Source: Zea mays
Lineage: Eukaryota > Streptophyta > Magnoliopsida > Poales > Poaceae
Direction: 5' to 3'
NCBI RefSeq assembly: GCF_902167145.1
Contig: NC_050097.1
Span: 140,827,982-140,891,981 of the forward strand
Length of the DNA: 64,000 nucleotides
Shown here: positions 46,106-57,135 of the stretch, one piece after another
Layout of the letters: every line of letters starts with the position of its first letter
How positions within the stretch are numbered: the stretch's first letter is position 1
Position numbers and translations under genes: made by a program
The notes under the pieces: model-generated
What the model saw: the letters and a program-made list of their open reading frames with translations, nothing else
The model's database searches: none
Told to the model about the DNA's origin: nothing

Positions 46106-47623
46106 TCAATAGATGTGCTTTGACTCTGGCACAGTGCTATTGACTGTACGAGCTTCGGACTGCTCTCTGAAGTCCCTCTGGTGTGGAGCATACTGGCTCC
46201 CTTCTGGCTGCTGGCCTTGTTGCAACGGAGGTGGAGGCGGAGGCTGTTGCCAAGAAGCTTGAGGCTGACTCGCCGAAGCAACAGAAACTGCAGGATGATT
46301 GCCCACATATTCTGGAATGTAGGGCGAATGATACGAAGCTGTATGCATGACCTGCTTCGGCTGAGCTTGTTGTGCTGCTGCTTCAGCTATTTCCTTTTGC
46401 TTCTGAATAGTAACATGGCACATCCTGGTAGTATGGCCTTTGTTCTCACCACAGAATAAGCAAAAGATTCTTCTCGGTTGATCGCCAAATCTTCCTCCAA
46501 AGCCCCTGGCGCCTCTGCCTCTTGGAGCTGGTGGTCGGAAGGAGCTTTGCTGTTGCCCCAAAGCCTGTGAGGAGCATTGTGGCCTTTGCTGTTGGCTTCC
46601 TCTATCATCATTTTGTGTAGAGTTATGAATTGATCTCACGTGCCTCGGGTAGAACCTCCCTCCGAAGCCCCTGGTCATTTCAGAAAACCTGAAAGCCTCC
46701 TCCCTTCTTTGGCGAAAATCATTATCGGCCCGAATGTACTCGTCCATCTTCTGGAGCAGCTTCTCCAAAGTTTGAGGAGGCTTCCTGGCGAAGTACTGAG
46801 CTGACGGTCCTGGCCGAAGCCCCTTGATCATGGCCTCGATGACAATTTCATTGGGCACCGTTGGTGCCTGTGCCCTCAAACGCAAGAACCTTCGGACATA
46901 CGCCTGAAGGTATTCTTCGTGATCCTGGGTGCACTGGAACAGAGCCTGAGCAGTGACCGGCTTCGTCTGAAATCCTTGAAAGCTAGTTAACAACAAGTCC
47001 TTCAGCTTCTGCCATGAAGTGATCGTTCCTGGTCGAAGGGAGGAATACCAGGTTTGAGCAACACTTCTGACAGCCATAACGAAAGATTTGGCCATGACTG
47101 AAACATTGCCACCATACGAAGATACTGTTGCTTCGTAGCTCATCAAAAACTGCTTCGGGTCTGAGTGGCCATCGAATACGGGAAGCTGAGGCGGCTTGTA
47201 GGACGGAGGCCAAGGTGTAGCCTGCAGCTCAGCGGACAGAGGAGAAGCATCATCAAAAACAAATTTCCCATGATGGAAATTGTCATACCAGTCATCCTCG
47301 TTGGGAAAACCCTCCTGATGAAGGTCTTGGTGCTGAGGCCTTCGGTGTTGCTCATCCTGAGCAAGATGACGGACTTCTTCAGAGGCTTCGTCTATCTGCC
47401 TCTGCAGTTCAGCTAGCCTGGCCATCTTTTCTTTCTTCCTCTGTACTTGTTGATGAAGCATCTCCATATCTCTGATTTCTTGATCTATCTCGTCCTCTGG
47501 TGGTGTCAGACTGACAGCCTTCCTTTTGTGGCTTCGGGCCTCCCGCAGGGAGACTGTCTCCTGATTGTGGTCCAGTGGTTGCAGAGCTGCAGCCCCAGTC
47601 GCTGAAGCTTTCTTCGGCGCCAT
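46106..47623 (-). CDS. gag: Gag protein of Zeon copy 2 (intact)
   Basis: A 505-residue Gag on the - strand, starting 77 bp inside the 5' LTR boundary after the primer site. The N-terminus 'MAPKKASATGAAALQPLD' is followed by a Gln/Lys/Glu-rich coiled coil (about 45-105). A retrotransposon-gag core holds 'MAVRSVAQTWYSSLRPG' and 'EYLQAYVRRFLRLRAQAP' (about 185-275). One zinc knuckle, 'CLFCGENKGHTTRMC' (CX2CX4HX4C), lies near residues 387-401, and the tail is Gln/Pro-rich. Gag forms the cytoplasmic particle and packages RNA. There is no protease or RT after the stop, so the polyprotein is Gag only. Unlike copy 1, it has no internal stop. Confidence 0.93.
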   Translation of the reverse strand: MAPKKASATGAAALQPLDHNQETVSLREARSHKRKAVSLTPPEDEIDQEIRDMEMLHQQVQRKKEKMARLAELQRQIDEASEEVRHLAQDEQHRRPQHQDLHQEGFPNEDDWYDNFHHGKFVFDDASPLSAELQATPWPPSYKPPQLPVFDGHSDPKQFLMSYEATVSSYGGNVSVMAKSFVMAVRSVAQTWYSSLRPGTITSWQKLKDLLLTSFQGFQTKPVTAQALFQCTQDHEEYLQAYVRRFLRLRAQAPTVPNEIVIEAMIKGLRPGPSAQYFARKPPQTLEKLLQKMDEYIRADNDFRQRREEAFRFSEMTRGFGGRFYPRHVRSIHNSTQNDDRGSQQQRPQCSSQALGQQQSSFRPPAPRGRGARGFGGRFGDQPRRIFCLFCGENKGHTTRMCHVTIQKQKEIAEAAAQQAQPKQVMHTASYHSPYIPEYVGNHPAVSVASASQPQASWQQPPPPPPLQQGQQPEGSQYAPHQRDFREQSEARTVNSTVPESKHIY

Positions 47624-47682
47624 AACGAAGATCTATGATCGCCGAAGGTGTTCAAAAAACTTCAAAGAGTGGAAGTGAGTTC

Positions 47683-47700
47683 ACCGGAGGTGGGCGCCAA
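47683..47700 (-). other. Primer-binding site, Zeon copy 2
   Basis: TTGGCGCCCACCTCCGGT on the - strand directly follows the 5' LTR. It is the same site as in Zeon copy 1, and differs by one base in the Cinful-like element. The tRNA is not assigned. Confidence 0.75.
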
Positions 47701-48342
47701 TGTTGGGGGCTTGTTCTCAAGTGCTATGAGTTAAGAACAAGGCAACATAGAAAATGTTAATCGTTAAAGTCCTTCGTCCTTCGAAGCATTATTTCCCTTA
47801 GGGTATAATGGTTTACGGACGAAGGTTATAAAGGACGTACCTTCATAAATTCATTAAACAATGACGAAGGATGAAATGTAAAGAATATAAAAGACAGCAT
47901 GGACAATTATATATTATTATTAGGCATAAACAGAAATATCGTTGAATTACAAGTGTACCTTCAATCGGAAGGAGATGACAGTACAAGCGTGACGCAAAAA
48001 GCGAATGCCAAGTCAGCGTGAACAGTACGGGGGTACTGTTCTTCTATTTATAGGCACGGGACACAACCCATACAAAATTACATTCATGCCCTTTACACTT
48101 GATAATAATTCTATAGTAATCTGTCGAGGTTTAAATAGCCTTTTCATCTTTAAGTCGGTTTCGCTTGTTGCTACCGCGCCGAAGCTTTCCTGCTCACACC
48201 TTCGGCCCTGTATCAACCTTCGTATTACTCTGGTCTACTGTGATGCTGACTTGAATCTGAAGATACCTGTTCACACATTATACTCCAGAAATACTGTTAA
48301 ATCCTGTTTTTGAGGACCTTCGGATGCCGAAGGTCCCCAACA
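47701..48342 (-). repeat. 5' LTR (right) of Zeon copy 2
   Basis: 642 bp, TG...CA, nearly identical to 40970-41611. It is followed by CCGTC at 48343, which matches 40965-40969. Confidence 0.92.
48020..48053 (-). promoter_or_regulatory. LTR TATA box and hairpin, Zeon copy 2
   Basis: On the - strand TATAAATAG (complement of 48044-48052) is followed by GAACAGTAC, four C's and GTACTGTTC (complement of 48020-48041), a perfect 9-bp stem. The same arrangement is found in the LTRs of Zeon copy 1 and of the Cinful-like element. The hairpin falls where transcription should start. Confidence 0.65.
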
Positions 48343-48364
48343 CCGTCATCGACGCAACCTCAAA

Positions 48365-48694
48365 ATGGACCCAACGGATGCCATTGCAGCGCGTCTCAAG
48401 GCACGTACACTAGCGGAGCGGCTCATGCATCGCCACCACCTCGAGCTCCGGCGCCAGTCGAGGCTCAATCATCAAGACGCCGTAGGCCGTATTTTCATGT
48501 GCGCCTCAAGAGTTCTCTCGAAGCGTCGCCACCGCCGTCAACGCGCCGTTGTGGGTTCCTCGGTTTCGACGAATGCACGTGAGGTTGTCTCCGCGCCCTT
48601 GCATCTGGAGCCGGTAGCGCCAGTCATCATCCTCTCCGACAATGAAGATGGGGAGATCGATTGGACGACACTGATGGATGACGACGACAAGTAG
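48365..48694 (+). CDS. Small ORF at the start of the second CACTA gene
   Basis: A 109-codon frame starting 'MDPTDAIAARLKARTLAERL', with an Arg/His-rich middle and an acidic end '...VIILSDNEDGEIDWTTLMDDD'. It starts 23 bases after the Zeon insertion, in the place of the first exon of the Transposase_24/Ulp1 gene, but has its own stop. It may be a short upstream protein or a first exon ending early. I recognise no family. 48695-48879 shows no gene. Confidence 0.45.
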   Translation: MDPTDAIAARLKARTLAERLMHRHHLELRRQSRLNHQDAVGRIFMCASRVLSKRRHRRQRAVVGSSVSTNAREVVSAPLHLEPVAPVIILSDNEDGEIDWTTLMDDDDK

Positions 48695-48879
48695 AAATTA
48701 CGATATATGTTCTAATCTTAGTATGATGGATGATGTACTATATGTCTAAGAACTTAGTATGATGGGCTACGTATTATGTAAGAACCTAGTGTGATTATAA
48801 ATATATATATATATAGTGTTCTAATCTTATGTTCCAAACTTTGTTTCTTTGTTGCAATCTTTTATATATATATAGCTCA

Positions 48880-51800
48880 ATGAGTTCTGTAAACAAGGAC
48901 CAAGGGTTAATGCCCGACCACATGAACAAGGGTGTTTCTCAAGAACATTCAAGTGATGAAGGATATGAAATGTCTACCGACCCTTGTCCTAGCATAGATA
49001 GGGCCGCTCGGCGTCAATTGCATCGTGACCCGAATTATGATCCACAAGAGTGTGAGGTAAAGTACACATCTTTAGTTTCGTTTGTGTATACCTAATTAGT
49101 TGATTTCACAATGTCTATTACACATGAATAGGAGGTCCTGTCTCAATATCGTGCGATGCTTGATGAAGCCGTGGCACATTACCAAGACGCACCAGGGCTG
49201 AACCAAGACGAAGACGCACCGGTATCGACCGATACAACCACCGAGAGGTCAAGGAAAAGGATGCAGAGCGACTGGAAAAGAGGTGACAGGGGACTGAACA
49301 AGTTTCCTGACAAAACATATAAAATCTCATATGTGAGCCCGAAAGGTCAGCCCCTAGCTCCAGAAGAGGCACTCCCTAAGTTCCGGAATGCACTTGGGTT
49401 CTTAGTTAGGGATAATCTTGACATCACAATCCGACAATTGAAATATGTGTGAGATGATGCCAAGAATCAAATATGGAATAAGCTATTAACGAGGTTTGTT
49501 CTACCTCGGGGTTCAGAAGAACTCGTGAAGGAATACACGATGAAGCAGCTTGCAATCAATTTTCGAAACTGGAGTTCTGAGATGAATACAAAATTTGCAA
49601 AGAAAGGCCTAGACCCGATAAAAAAATATAAAATCTCATAAGGTCAGTGGGCAGTATTTCTAGAGCAAAGGAGCAGCCCTGAATTCATATCTCTAAGCGA
49701 GGCAAATTCAGAACTATCTAAGAAGAACAAGTACCACCACCACTTAGGCACAGGTGGTTACAAGAGTCAAGTTTCTAAATGGAGACAAGAAGACACCGAG
49801 AAGAAGGCCGCAGGGTTGCCGACGCTTTTCGAGCAACTTGGTGAAAGGACGGAAAATTGGATCCGTGCTAGAAAACCCAGGGAAACTGAGGCTGGTGTAT
49901 CTTTTGATGATCCAAATATCGAAGAAGTTGCGAAAAACATATATGCAATGGCAGCTAAGCAGAGCCAAGGATCATTTAAGCCACAAAGGGAGAGAGACAT
50001 CCTAACGGCTGGTCTCAGTAACCCTGAGCATCCAGGCCGTGTACGAGGAATCTCGTCTAAGGAAGGATGGAAGGAAGGATTCGGACCACAGTGGGAAGGT
50101 TTGTATAAGAAACGTGATCGATACAAAGAAGAGTTGTCGGATTATTTTAAGCAAGAGGCAAAGAAAAAGTTCAAAGACCTGATGTCTCAAATGCTATCAA
50201 AACCTCCACCAGAATTGATGCAGCAATTGGCAAGTGCGATGTCTGTTCAACAGATGACCACTCCACAGCTGCAAATAATTCCAACAGCTCAACCACCGGC
50301 TTCCACCGATTGTACAAATGTCCCAAGCTCTGTCGCTTCAACGGGAAATAAGGTCCGTTATCCAGTTGATGACATAACAAGGCTAGTGACGTGCACACTG
50401 GCTATAAGATATGGTATTAACAATAATCGCACGAAGAAAGTAGGAACATGCATTGCGATCAAAGGATGTAAGTTTCATGGAAGCGACATTCCAGATGATT
50501 ATTGTAGGGTAGAAGTGACGGTGGTCTTAGATCGACATGCTAGACATCCCTGGGCTCGAAGGAATCGAAACACTTGGATAAGCCATAAAAAATTTCATCC
50601 TTTGGCCTCGAAGGGATGTCGAATTGGTTGATCCGCCAACGCCGTCATCATCTCATCCCCAACCATTTCCGCCTCCTCAAACTTTAGAACCTTTACATCC
50701 ATCATCACCTCCACAATCTTCCCATGCTGCTCCTCATCCTCTTTCTAATCCACCATCTCCACCACAAGCATCAACATTTTGGACACCACCACCTTCTCCA
50801 CAGCCATCAAGGGATTCACGACAATCAAAGAAATCTAAATTCCCTCTACCAAAATTGGTGTCTACATTCGATAAAAAGAAGAGTAAAGGTACTACTGCTG
50901 GCACAGCTCGATTTTTGAAAGGGATTGGACGGGACCTCACGTCACATACTTTTGATTTGGCCGAGCACGACGAGTCTGTAGAAAAGGCTAAGGCAATGGC
51001 TGCAAAGATAAAGATCCCAACTAAGGCAGATTATAAAAATGTGCCTAAACAATATGTGCCGGCCAGACCTCTACTAACTCTTGAGAAACTGAGGAAGGTC
51101 CCTACTGGTATTAAAAGGTTGCAAGACTCATACATGTGTGCATCATCAGTTGGCACTGACACCATTTGTTTGCATATACCAGACGATGCTTTTATTGGTT
51201 CGGACCAAAAGGCCTTTCTTGCATTCGAGGATATGTGGTTAATGATGAACCTTTAGAAACTCGACGTGCAACTTGTGACTCTGTTTGCACTGTAAGTGTC
51301 GGTCATATTTCCACATATATGTGTTATTATTATTAGTGAGCCATATAAATTTTCAGTATCTGACACATGCACGTGCGACTTGTAGAATGCAACATGATCA
51401 ACAAGAGATCCTTCACGGTACCAAGCCCCATGCTAGTGCCGGTAAAAGGATTGGGTATCTGAACCCAATACTAATATGTGAGGAAAGCCACACTTTCAGA
51501 ATTGGCAAAGACAATGAAGAGTTAAGGGGAAAGATGGACGAAGAAGTTGAGCATCGTATAAATACTATGAAGAAGGATTTTGAAGCAAGATACGCCACCT
51601 ACATAGGAAATGCATTGCTTAAATTTCAAGACAGGGAAGCCGTAATGGCCCCATACAACTTTAAGTAAGTGTGATTTTGCATAAAAAATAATTTCAATGC
51701 ACATGCATGACAAATTAATTTGATTCGTACAGTGACCACTGGATATGCTTCCTCATTTATCCTAAGGTTAAAAAGGTGCTGGTGCTCGACTCCTTGAACT

Positions 51801-52421
51801 ACGACCCTTCAACCTATGCAAAATTCCTCAGTATCTTAGAGCAGTAAGCCTTTTCTATGCATGCATGCATACTTATATCGTTGAGAATTTTAAAATAACA
51901 TGGAGATTCTACTTGATATCATAGAGCATTTAGGTTCTATAAGCTTAGAGGTGGAAAGTATGACAAGACCAAAAAATATGTGCCACTAGACATCCATCAT
52001 CACTTTCCGGTAAGTATGTGAATTTATGAATACATGTCATACGCAATGTTGCAACTACAAATCTCCTGTTATGTATGTAGTGCCATAAGCAACCACAAGG
52101 ATCGGTCCTATGTGGGTGACGATACATCACAAACCCTAGCAAGGTATTATTAGTAACAGTCATGTTTGTATTTGTAAATTCATGCAAATGTGTTATCGAG
52201 TGTGAACAGATGATGTTTATAAATTTCCTTTACAGGAATTTCAAAAAGGAAATCCGGAGAACTTGTCCGAAGGTGCCTTGTATGGTATAGTTGAAGACCT
52301 ATGCACATTCATATTAAAAGAGGTCATTCCAGGTGAAGGGAAATATCATGACGCTTCCAGTACATTAGCTATGCCAGAGTTTAGAATATTAACAGAAGTT
52401 AGTAGACTATCTCTTAAATGA
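48880..52421 (+). pseudogene. Transposase_24 / DUF8039 / Ulp1-type CACTA gene, decayed
   Basis: Exon-like blocks start with 'MSSVNKDQGLMPDHMNKG' (48880). The Transposase_24 (Ptta/En/Spm) region has '...SEANSELSKKNKYHHHLG' (49700), '...TLFEQLGERTENWIRA' and 'SFDDPNIEEVAKNIY'. A DUF8039-type region is at 50350-50620 and a proline-rich linker at 50640-50830. A C-terminal Ulp1/C48 protease follows, with 'NDHWICFLIYP' (His), 'VLVLDSLNYD' (Asp) and 'CHKQPQGSVLCG' (Cys). The intron 51666-51732 restores the NDHW motif, which supports the model. Damage: stops near 49450, 49638, 50565, 51254 and 52117, a frameshift at about 50540, and missing codons after LCG. The role of the Ulp1 domain in CACTA elements is not established. 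The end at 52421 is complete. Confidence 0.75.
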
Positions 52422-52526
52422 GATAGTTACTAGCTAGAGCATAGGTGAAAACTTATATGTTCAGTTTTGATGTATAGAATGTATCAAATTTAATTCAGTT
52501 TTCATTGATTGAAAATTTATGGTTGT

Positions 52527-53157
52527 TGTTGGGGGTATGCTTCGTAGCCGAAGATCCTAAAGAAAGAGAACACCTTCGGCAGAACCTCTCAGGAGCAGCG
52601 CCGAAGCTATTACCCATAGAGCTTCAGCATAGTGACAGATCTCAAGACGAAGGGGCGAACCGACTTAAAGATGGATTGACTTAAAGACCCATGAAGTTTT
52701 GTGTCATTATTGTAATCGATTGTAAAGGACATAAATGTAATTTTACATAGGCTGCGTCCTGTGCCTATAAATAGGTGAACAGTACCCCCTGCACTGTTCA
52801 CACAATCCTGTAATCGCTAACGCATTATGCTGGAATTATTATTTTCTATCAAGACGAAGGTACAAACGTACCTGAGTATTATGTTTTAATATTTAGGTTC
52901 GTATTATAAAATATGTGAATAATGTTATTTGTTTTCAATAAGATCTTTCTATAATGTTTAATATTTTATATTTTATTTCGCATTGTTTTATGTCTGATCA
53001 CGAAGGTATGACCTTCGTGGTAGCCTGCCCGTGGCCTTCGTCCGAAGTTCATTAAATCCTCGGGGAGTTAATGCTTCAATGGACGAAGGGCATTATTATT
53101 TAATATTTTATGTTGCCTTGTTATTGATTCATAGCATTTGAGAACAAGTTCCCAACA
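52527..53157 (+). repeat. 5' LTR of the Cinful-like element (631 bp)
   Basis: Opens TGTTGGGGGTATGC and closes TTCCCAACA. The last 60 bases, including 'GAGAACAAGTTCCCAACA', resemble the matching end of the Zeon LTRs, while the first part differs. It contains a TATA box and hairpin at 52766-52801. Confidence 0.9.
52766..52801 (+). promoter_or_regulatory. LTR TATA box and hairpin, Cinful-like element
   Basis: TATAAATAG is followed at once by GTGAACAGT, a 9-base loop and ACTGTTCAC, a 9-bp stem. In the Zeon LTRs the stem is GAACAGTAC/GTACTGTTC, so the pairing is kept while the outer bases differ. Confidence 0.65.
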
Positions 53158-53175
53158 TTGGCGCCCACCTCCAGT
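53158..53175 (+). other. Primer-binding site, Cinful-like element
   Basis: TTGGCGCCCACCTCCAGT follows the LTR directly. It differs by one base (A for G) from the Zeon sites. Confidence 0.75.
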
Positions 53176-53201
53176 GAACTCACTTCCACTTTTTTGAGCT
53201 G

Positions 53202-56200
53202 ATGGCTTCGTTCAACAACCAAGTTGGAGTTGCTTCGGCTCCGAAGCTGGTACTCCCGATAACAGGCGGTTCATGTTCAGAGCCAACCAACAAGAAGCAG
53301 AAAAAGGAGGCACAGAGAAGGGTACAGCATGTCGAGGTGCAAGGACCCTTCATCAAGTCAAGATGGTCCCACATCCCAATTACCTTCTCCCAAGAGGACC
53401 TTCAGCTCAAGGATTACCCTCACAACGATGCTATGGTTATTTCTTGTGTTATCAAAGGATTTCTGGTCCACAATGTTATGGTTGATATAGGCAGTGCAGC
53501 AGATATTATATTTGCTAAGGCCTTCAGACAGATGCAAGAGCCAGAGGATAAGATTCATGATGCTACACACCCTCTTTGTGGCTTCGGAGGAAGGCAGATT
53601 GTAGCGCTCGGCAAGATCACGATGCTAGTGACCTTCGGATTTGTCAACAATACAAGGACTGAGCAAGTTGTGTTTGATATTGTCGACATGGAATACCCTT
53701 ACAATGCAATCATTGGTCGTGGGACACTCAATGCTTTTGAAGCAATTCTTCATCCGGCATATCTTTGCATGAAGATACCTTCGGATCAAGGGCTTATTGC
53801 TATTCATGGAAGTCAGGAAGCTGCCAGAAAGGCCGAAGGAAACTGGACAGATTCAAAAGCAATCCATAATATAGATGGAGCCAAAGCTTGTGAGCAATAC
53901 AAGTACAGAAGGGAGAAGGCTGCTTCGGCTGATCAGCCAAAGCCCATGCTCTTATGTGAGGATATAGCAGAGCAGAAGGTACTATTGGGATCTCAATTGT
54001 CTAAGGAGCAGGAGAAAACCCTAATAAGGTTTCTGTTCAACAACAAATATGTCTTCGCATGGTCAGCTAATGATCTCTGTGGTGTCAACAGGGATGTTAT
54101 TGAACACTCGCTCAATGTTGATCCATCCTTTAGACCCAGAAAGCAGAGGCTTCGAAAGATGTCTGATGACAAAGCCGAAGGTGCTCGGAATGAAGTGAAA
54201 AGACTCCTCAGCGCTGGAGTCATCAGAGAAGTAAAATACCCAGAATGGCTAGCTAACACTGTTATGATGAAGAAGGCTAATGGTAAATGGAGAATGTGCA
54301 TTGATTTTACTGATCTCAACAAGGCTTGTTCGAAGGATGAATTTCCATTACCAAGGATAGATTCTTTGGTAGATGCAGCAGCTTCGTAAGAGCTCATGAG
54401 TCTACTAGATTGTTATTCAGGCTACCATCAAATCTAGATGAAGAAGGAAGATGAGCCAAAAACCAGCTTCATCACCCCTAGTGGTACATATTGTTACCTT
54501 CGGATGCCTGAGGGGCTCAAGAATGCTGGAGGAAGCTTCAGCAGAATGACAGCAAAAGCTCTTCATTCTCAGATAGGCAGAAATGTGCTAACATATGTTG
54601 ATGATATCATAGTAAAAAGCACGAAGCAAGAAAATCACATTGCTGATTTACAGGAAACATTTGCTAACTTTAGGCAAGCTGGCCTGAAGTTGAATCCAGA
54701 AAAATGTGCCTTCGGAGTAAAGAAGGGCAAATTCCTTGGTTGTCTAGTTTCAAGAAAAGGGATCGAAGCTTATCCTAATAAATTTGAAGCCATCCTTCGG
54801 ATGGAGCCACCAAGCACCAAAAAGGGGGCTCAGCGGCTGACAGGAAGATTGGCATCTTTGAATCGATTTATATCTAGATCAGCAGAAAGAAATTTACCAT
54901 TCTTTGAAGTGCTGAAGTCGGCCGAAGTCTTCCAATGGGGATCAACTCAGCAGAAAGCCTTCGAAGAGCTAAAGCAGTATCTAATATATCTAACGACGCT
55001 AACTCCACCAGCGCCAGGGGCTCCTCTGCTGCTGTATGTGGCAGCTTCGCACTCTGCAGTGAGTGCGTCGCTTGTCCAGGAGAAGCTTGAAGAACAAACT
55101 AAAAAGCAAGCCGCATGTGTACTTTGTCTCCGAAGTTCTCAGTTTATCAAAGAAAAACTATACAGAATTGAGAAGGTGTTATATGCTGTCTTAATGGCCT
55201 CCAGGAAGCTTCGACATTACTTTCAAGCATACCATATAATTGTTCCTTCATCACAGCCCTTGAAGGATATTATGAGAAATAGAGAAGCTACTGGAAGGAT
55301 TGGAAAGTGGGCTGCGGAACTCAATGAATTCAGCATTGATTATGTCCATAGATCCTCGATTCAGTCCCAAGCGCTAGCAGACTTCATCGCTGATTGGACG
55401 CCAGGGGCTCAGGAGGAAGAAGCAAGTAAAGACTCTGAAGCTTGGACAGTGTTCTGCGACGGTTCCTAGGGAACCTTCGGGGCAGGTGCAGCTGCTGTTT
55501 TAGTTGCACCTTCCAAAGTTAGAACATGCTATGCAGTGAAACTTGATTTTAGCTGCACAAATAATATTGCGGAATACGAAGCTTTGCTTTTGGGGCTTCG
55601 GAAGTTGAAGGCAATGGGGATAAGAAGGGATGTTCTCAAAACTGATTCCCAAGTTATTTCTGGTCATGTTGACAAGAGTTGTAAAGCAAGAGATTCGAAG
55701 CTTGAGAAATATTTGGATACAGTTCGAAGGCTTGAAGCTTCCTTCGAAGGATTTTCTGTCAAGAATATTCCACGAGGAGAAAACGAGCACGCTGATCTGC
55801 TAGCCAAGTCAGCGACACAGGGGCTGCCTTTGCCTTTGGAAGTATTCTTTGAAACAATAAAAGCACCTTCGGTGGAACTTCTTGAAAGAGCAGTGCTCAA
55901 TATATCTCCTATTTATAGTGAAGATTGGAGAACCGAGATCATGTCTTTTCTCTAGGGCAATTTCCTTTCAGATGACGAAGCTTATAATAAGAGAATAGAA
56001 GCAAGAGCCCGACCATATGTAATAATAGAAGGGGAGTTATACAAGCATGGAGTATGTTCTCCATTGCTCAAATGTTTATCCAGAGCTGAAGGTATAGAAT
56101 TGATGAAGGAAATACACGCAGGCCTGTGTGGATCGCACATCGAATCCAGGCCCTTGTTGGGAAAAGTTTTTCGTCAAGGATTTTATTGGCCGAAGGCAGC

Positions 56201-57135
56201 TTCGGATGCAGCGGAATTAGTCCAAAAATGCGAAGGCTGTCAAAAATGTGCAAGAGATCAAAAACAGCCTTCGTCTCTAACCCAGTTAATACAACCCACT
56301 TCGCCGTTGCAAAGGTGGGGTCTTGATTTGATAGGCCCACTTCCGCGAGCACAAGGAAATTTAAAATATGTTGTGGTGGCGGTAGAATATTTTTCTAAGT
56401 GGATCGAGGCGAAGCCTTTAGCCACAATAACTTCGGTCACCGTTCAAAAATTCTTCTGGCAAAATATTGTTTGTCGCTTCGGAGTGCCGAGGGCTATTAC
56501 TGTGGACAATGGAACATAGTTCGATGCCGAAGCTTTCAAAGAGTTTTATGAACAAATTGGCACGGAGATTCATTTTGCATCGGTTAGACATCCGGAGTCA
56601 AGGACTTGTCGAAAGAGCTAATGGTATTATAATGACAGGAATAATGAAGTTAATCTTCAATCAGCCCAGGGAAAAGTGGCCAGATGAATTAATCAAAGTG
56701 GTGTGGAGCCACAACACAACAATGTCAAGGTCAACAGGCTTTACACCATTCAAATTATTGTTTGGTGACGAAGCAATAACCCCAGAAGAAGCTAAAGCTG
56801 GGTCAATAAGAACAGTGGCTTCGGCGGAGGAGGAAGCTGATTATTCTGTGGAAAAAGATGCTATAGAAGGGATCTGGCTTCAGGCTGTGGAGAACATCAA
56901 TAAATATCAAGCCGAAACAATAAAATGGTGTGACAGAAAGGTTCAGTTAAAAAATATCATGCCAGGGCACTTGGTGCTTCGAAGAATTGCTAACCCAGAT
57001 ACAGTAGGCAAGCTGCAGTTAAAATGGGAAGGACCTTTTCTGGTAGTATCTTCGTCAAGACCCGGTTCTTACAGATTGAAGGATATGGACGACAACGACA
57101 TTCCTAGATCTTGGAATGCGGATGAGCTTCGGTGA
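53202..57135 (+). pseudogene. pol: pol of the Cinful-like element (protease, RT, RNase H, integrase)
   Basis: Starts 'MASFNNQVGVASAPKLVL' 44 bp after the LTR; there is no Gag core or zinc knuckle. Protease motif 'VDIGSAADI' is at 53483 (DTG/DSG changed to DIG). RT runs from 'WRMCIDFTDLNKAC' (54290) to 'YVDDIIVKS' (54596). RNase H begins 'VFCDGS' (55452), and the integrase HHCC zinc region is at 56110-56250. The catalytic core has 'LDLIGPLP', 'VDNGT' and 'GLVERANG'. The C-terminus ends 'PRSWNADELR' at 57135. One frame holds from 53202 to about 56590, broken by five stops (54387, 54435, 55467, 55953, 56517). A shift near 56595 leads into the last third. At least four of the stops look like C-to-T or G-to-A changes of Gln or Trp codons. 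Pol would copy and integrate RNA packaged by Gag; this copy is dead. Confidence 0.9.

Larger units (their letters stand above)
40970..48342 (-). mobile_element. Zeon-like gypsy element, copy 2: full length, young, both genes intact
   Basis: The 7373-bp element is flanked by CCGTC on both sides (40965-40969 and 48343-48347). LTRs of 642 bp (40970-41611 and 47701-48342) differ at only two sites that I could find (T/C near 41258/47989 and T/C near 41558/48289). On the - strand the order is 5' LTR, primer site, Gag ORF (505 codons, intact), repeat-rich spacer, an intact gene on the opposite strand, polypurine tract (complement at 41612), 3' LTR. No pol is present, so movement needs enzymes supplied in trans, plausibly by Cinful-type elements. 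Length and structure fit what I recall of Zeon-1. Confidence 0.92.
30973..52526 (+). mobile_element. Large CACTA (En/Spm) region, decayed and nested
   Basis: The left end is CACTAGTAGAAAAGAGC at 30973, followed by a palindromic repeat array. Inside are, in order: PIF/Harbinger-type genes and an acidic ORF (- strand), a TNP2 transposase with DUF4218/DUF4216-type regions (+), and a Transposase_24/DUF8039/Ulp1 gene (+). A TNP2 gene with a Transposase_24/Ulp1 gene is a recognised plant CACTA combination. The same 'CCACTGGCGGTT' repeat family stands at 31015-31410, 35280-35515, 36250-36395 and 40350-40620. A Zeon element is inserted at 40970 and a Cinful-like element at 52527. The right CACTA end is not seen and should lie beyond the window. 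Whether the PIF genes belong to it or are a nested insertion is unresolved. Confidence 0.65.

Noticed and set aside
55500..55900. Frames on the - strand across the RNase H region
   Set aside because: They lie opposite recognisable pol sequence and have no homology.
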